Below, one piece after another: positions 47,110-50,174 of a stretch of 50,174 nucleotides of DNA. Location: assembly GCF_001039355.2 (NCBI RefSeq), contig NW_019774325.1, forward strand, positions 118,546 to 168,719. Direction: 5' to 3'. The position numbers and the translations under genes are program-made. The notes under the pieces were generated by a model. It saw only the letters and a program-made list of their open reading frames with translations. It was not told the origin of the DNA and did no database searches. Source of the stretch: Lingula anatina. Its lineage: Eukaryota; Brachiopoda; Lingulata; Lingulida; Lingulidae. Numbering within the stretch: the stretch's first letter is position 1; every line of letters begins with the position of its first letter.

Positions 47110-47110
47110 N
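47110..47110. other. contig join inside the GPCR C-terminus
   Basis: N directly after ATGATTT of the GPCR's helix 8. Sequence to the right is already the 194-bp repeat, so codons of the tail and the stop are missing from this window. Confidence 0.85.
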
Positions 47111-48205
47111 ATTTTTAGTTTTTTCAATGATATTGTCGGAAGAAGACACTTTTCATGAGACACAGTCATTTCATCAGCTTATCACAGATTTTTATTGTTG
47201 TTAATCATCATTTATACAAATTTCAGAAACACTGGACATGATTTGACAAAATTTTTAATGTTTAACTATTTTAAGTCCTGGGATTTGCCAGTCTTTTGAA
47301 TGTAAATTTCAGTTTTCCCAAATATATTGTCCCAAAAAACACTTTTCAATAAACACAGTCAACTAATTAGCTTATCACAGATTTTAATTGTTGTTAAGCA
47401 TCATTTGTACAATTTTCACAAATATTGGACTAGATTTGACAAAATTATTAACGTTTAACTATTTTAAGTCCTGGGATTTGACAGTCTTTTGAATGTAAAT
47501 TTCAGTTTTTCCAAATATATTGTCCCCAAAAGACACTTTTCATTGCACACAGTCAACTGATCAGCTTATCACAGATTTTTATTGTTGTTAAACATCTTTT
47601 GTACAAATTTCAGAAATATTGGAAAAGCTTTGACTAAATTAATAATGCTTAACTATTTTAAGTCCTGGGTTTTGCCAGTCTTTTGAATGTAAATTTCAGT
47701 TTCCCAAATATATTGTACCCAAAAAACACTTTTCATTAGGTACAGACAACTGAATTTAATCTTGTACAGATTTTAATTGTTGTTAAAGGGATAATAACCT
47801 TTCGTTTTTGCCAAAAAATGAATTTTCCTGGAGTAAACAACAATTTTTCCATACTTACCAATGGTTAATGAATCCATGTTTACATTCAAAGTTAGTCCCT
47901 GGTTTTTTTCTAAAAAGTTTGGTTTTTTGTTATAATCTCTTAAGAGATTTTAACAGAGTATAGCCATCAATGGAGGTCACGTGGTCTAAAGAAAAGCTCA
48001 GATATCAGAATAATAGCTATAACTGCCGTTTTTGTGGTAAAAGAGAATATATTATATTTCTATGAGTTATTAACAATGTTTTTATTGTGAAATATAGATC
48101 TCATACGAAGAGTTATTATCCCTTTAAGCATCATTTGTACAAATTTCAGAAATATTGGACTAGATTTGACAAAATTATTAACATTTAACTATTTTAAGTC
48201 ATTGA
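47111..48205 (+). repeat. 194-bp tandem array
   Basis: Unit landmarks (CTTATCACAGATTTTAATTG, AACTATTTTAAGTCCTGGGA, AATGTAAATTTCAGTTTT) recur at 47178, 47371, 47565 and 47761 (spacings of 193-196). The fourth unit is interrupted by the MITE at 47787-48123 and resumes at 48128. A further fragment of the unit lies at 48579-48660 after another contig join. Non-coding. Open frames in it are artefacts. Confidence 0.9.
47787..48123 (+). mobile_element. TTAA-type MITE (family B), copy 3, inserted in a tandem unit
   Basis: Ends AGGGATAATAAC and GTTATTATCCCT, with TTAA duplicated on both sides (47783-47786, 48124-48127). The host sequence TTGTTGTTAAGCATCATTTG is intact in the neighbouring unit at 47391-47410. 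That is the empty site and proves insertion at one TTAA with duplication of exactly that tetranucleotide. 337 bases, no coding capacity. TTAA duplication suggests mobilisation by a piggyBac-type transposase. Confidence 0.95.
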
Positions 48206-49120
48206 ATTTGATATGTCAGATAAACAATATTGTGGCAAGTAATTTCCTATTCCTTTTAGCATTTTAATGTGAAACAAAGTTTTCAAGATGGTCATGCATT
48301 TGTCTGATTTGTGAAGCATTTCCATATTGCTGTCATCTAGGTTTATTATTATGTCTGTCTGGTTTGGCCTTCAAACAGATGAAACCATGTCTTTGGAAAA
48401 TCTTATGAAAAAAAAAATTAGACATAAATTTAATACCGCAGTAAATACTGTATAAGATGAGAATGGTTGCTCAGCACATAAATTGTTTTATAAGCCTGAA
48501 TGGACAAGTGTTTTTATACACTGTAAAATGTGACTATAATAAGTTAATGATAATGGTACTGGTACTGGTAATAGGCGNATGTTTAACTATTTTAAGTCCT
48601 GGGATTTGCCTGTCTTTTCAATGTAAATTTCAGTTTTCCCAAATATATTGTCCCCAAAAGACAATAACTGGTAATAGGCATATTCTGATGTTACTGATGT
48701 TAAGATAGGTACCCCCTATCACTTCTTTAGTATTTTAAAACCAAGGTTGGGTGATATAGTTGTACAGTGATGTTGTTTGCACTATTTTCCTCCAAGAGTT
48801 AGATATACATTGAGATGCTTTTAAAACATGGTGTATTAGGAAATTTTGTCTTGATACTTATCGTTTATTTTTAATGTGTGTGATGGATATTTGTTTATGT
48901 TTATCCAGTTAAGTTGACATAGAATTATCACCGTATACTGGTCTCATTCCTGTCTTATTGATCTAATACATGTTCTATATGGAATAGAGTTTTTTTACCA
49001 AAGAATTATTTAGTAAAAGATATGACCCTTCTAAAAAGCTGAGTTTCAGTTATATTTGAATATTTTTGTGTTTGATTTGTCCATAAAAGAAAGTACACTT
49101 TCAAATTTCTTATTTTTCAG
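48206..49120. other. non-coding; contig join at 48578
   Basis: GGTAATAGGC occurs both just before the N (48569-48577) and again at 48670-48679, with a tandem-unit fragment between. That suggests two overlapping contig ends were placed side by side. No exon recognised before 49121. Confidence 0.55.
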
Positions 49121-49905
49121 AAAGCTGTACTGGGTGGACTACCAGCTGTACCTGGTGGACTACCAGCTGGAGCAGATGTTTGTGTCTGTGTTGAATGTCA
49201 CCAGTGGTAAGACTCTCCTGTCCACTGAGATTTCCAACCCAAGGGCAGTGGCTGCTGACCCCTCCACAGGGTAAGAGAAACTTGAAAACAAACATTACCT
49301 TGGGATAACATAGTGGAGTGTGTTCTAGTGAGAACTGCATGTATAAGATGTACATGTCTGTTGATGCATATGTAAGCCTGTCATAACATGTTTTATCTTC
49401 TAGTCTTCTCCACTATGATACTGTGATTCTATCAAAGTGGTTTCACCATATATTCTGCCATTAATATTAATTCTTTGGGCAAGGTTATTTTCAGTTATGA
49501 TTAATTCCTCTCGTTTTGTTTTTAACCATAAAATAAGATAAATATTATCATGACACAATTGGTTAAGAAAAATAACTAAAAAAAATGTAAAATTGTAGAT
49601 AATGATAATAATAATAAATTTTTAATGGCCCAATATAAAGTCAGTGACTGCATACTCATGTTTGACATTGCTAATTTACTGATTTATATTAGTAATTTAA
49701 AATATGTATGATATGCTAGGCATTTTATTCCAGATATATTTTACTGGACAGACTGGGGTCATATCTCTTACATTGCTGGTGTGAGAATGGACGTCATAAA
49801 CTGGTCATCTCTGATCATGGAAAAACTGGACTGGCCTAATTCTTTGACCATAGACTATGTCACCAGGAAGATGTGGTGGGCTGATGCACATCTGGATAAC
49901 ATTGA
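49121..49905 (+). CDS. LDL-receptor-related protein (LRP family), two YWTD-propeller exons, partial
   Basis: Exon 49121-49270 (acceptor TATTTTTCAG, donor GTAAGA) encodes [20 protein letters not shown] and [12 protein letters not shown]. Exon 49734-49905 (acceptor TTATTCCAG, donor GTTAGT) encodes [38 protein letters not shown] and NI. These are LDLR class B repeats: YWTD, then I-R--MDG-like, then NPRA(I/V)A-DP--G. They form six-bladed beta-propellers in endocytic receptors. Phase at the intron is inconsistent by one base (see finding). The first exon also repeats seven residues. Earlier exons are not found between 47110 and 49120, so they may be lost in the joins, and the gene continues beyond the window. 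Which LRP it is cannot be told. Confidence 0.8.
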
Positions 49906-50174
49906 GTTAGTCTCAGATTTTAGTTATTGATTTTATAGGAAAATGTCAATGAATACTCTCATTTTTTATTATTGGAAAAATTTTTTTGATAAAATGTATT
50001 ATATTTAGAACATCTTAAGTTGGCAAATGAAACCAAATTTGGTATGTGGTACTGTCACAGGTTATTACCTGCACCACAGCCAAGCAGGTCTGGAGGTTGT
50101 AAAGTTGATCTTCTTGTAACTGAGACATAAACAGTTCGCTGCAGGTTATATAGTTTTTCTTGTTCCATTTATAT
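49906..50174. other. intron of the LRP-like gene
   Basis: AT-rich sequence after the GTTAGT donor. No further exon seen before the window ends. Confidence 0.6.

Noticed and set aside
47110-47204. C-terminal extension of the GPCR frame after the N
   Set aside because: The sequence is the 194-bp tandem unit and the frame is joined only by the N.
49056-49120. Met start upstream of the LRP-like exon
   Set aside because: The stretch is intron ending in TTATTTTTCAG. The frame is open by chance.

Overview
The window reads as AT-rich nuclear DNA of an invertebrate animal. Genes are split by many GT-AG introns, coding exons are sparse, and microsatellites, poly-C/poly-A tracts and DNA transposons are abundant. 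Every recognisable family is metazoan: a PAN/fibrinogen-like lectin, a SorCS-type VPS10p/PKD receptor, two rhodopsin-class GPCRs and an LDL-receptor-related protein. A marine invertebrate, perhaps a mollusc or another lophotrochozoan, fits the families and composition, but the phylum cannot be fixed from this sequence. Six single N bases (1064, 4365, 18179, 28723, 47110, 48578) look like contig joins of unknown true size, and several fall inside repeats.

Layout. Positions 1-5,000 hold two copies of a 0.8 kb repeat and fold-back repeats. Positions 6,014-7,667 are a decayed full-length Tc1/mariner element with TA target duplications. Positions 8,574-10,545 hold a segment also found just 3' of the next gene, plus relics of that gene's exons. 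Positions 11,192-14,081 (+) carry a complete four-exon gene for a secreted 331-residue PAN + fibrinogen-C protein. Positions 14,323-17,279 are repeat-bearing intergenic DNA. Positions 18,282-26,916 (-) carry 19 phase-consistent exons of a SorCS-like receptor without its 5' and 3' ends. A PIF/Harbinger-like element and two fold-back MITEs sit in its introns, and two direct copies of a TTAA-flanked piggyBac-like element border it.

Positions 28,782-29,936 (-) are an intronless class A GPCR without a DRY motif. Positions 30,000-41,900 hold no gene I recognise, but contain fold-back repeats and a deleted Tc1/mariner copy at 39,935-40,804. A TATA box and a possible non-coding first exon (about 41,993-42,139) may belong to the FMRFamide-receptor-like GPCR at 45,984-47,109 (+), whose last codons are lost in the gap at 47,110. 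A 194-bp tandem array follows, and one unit is split by a TTAA-specific MITE. The window ends with two exons of an LRP-family YWTD propeller (49,121-49,905, +).

The genes are independent loci with no visible functional linkage beyond being mostly secreted or cell-surface proteins. The most distinctive content is the transposon record: at least four TIR families with readable target duplications, one with an empty site preserved in neighbouring tandem units, and a decayed duplicate of the lectin gene.
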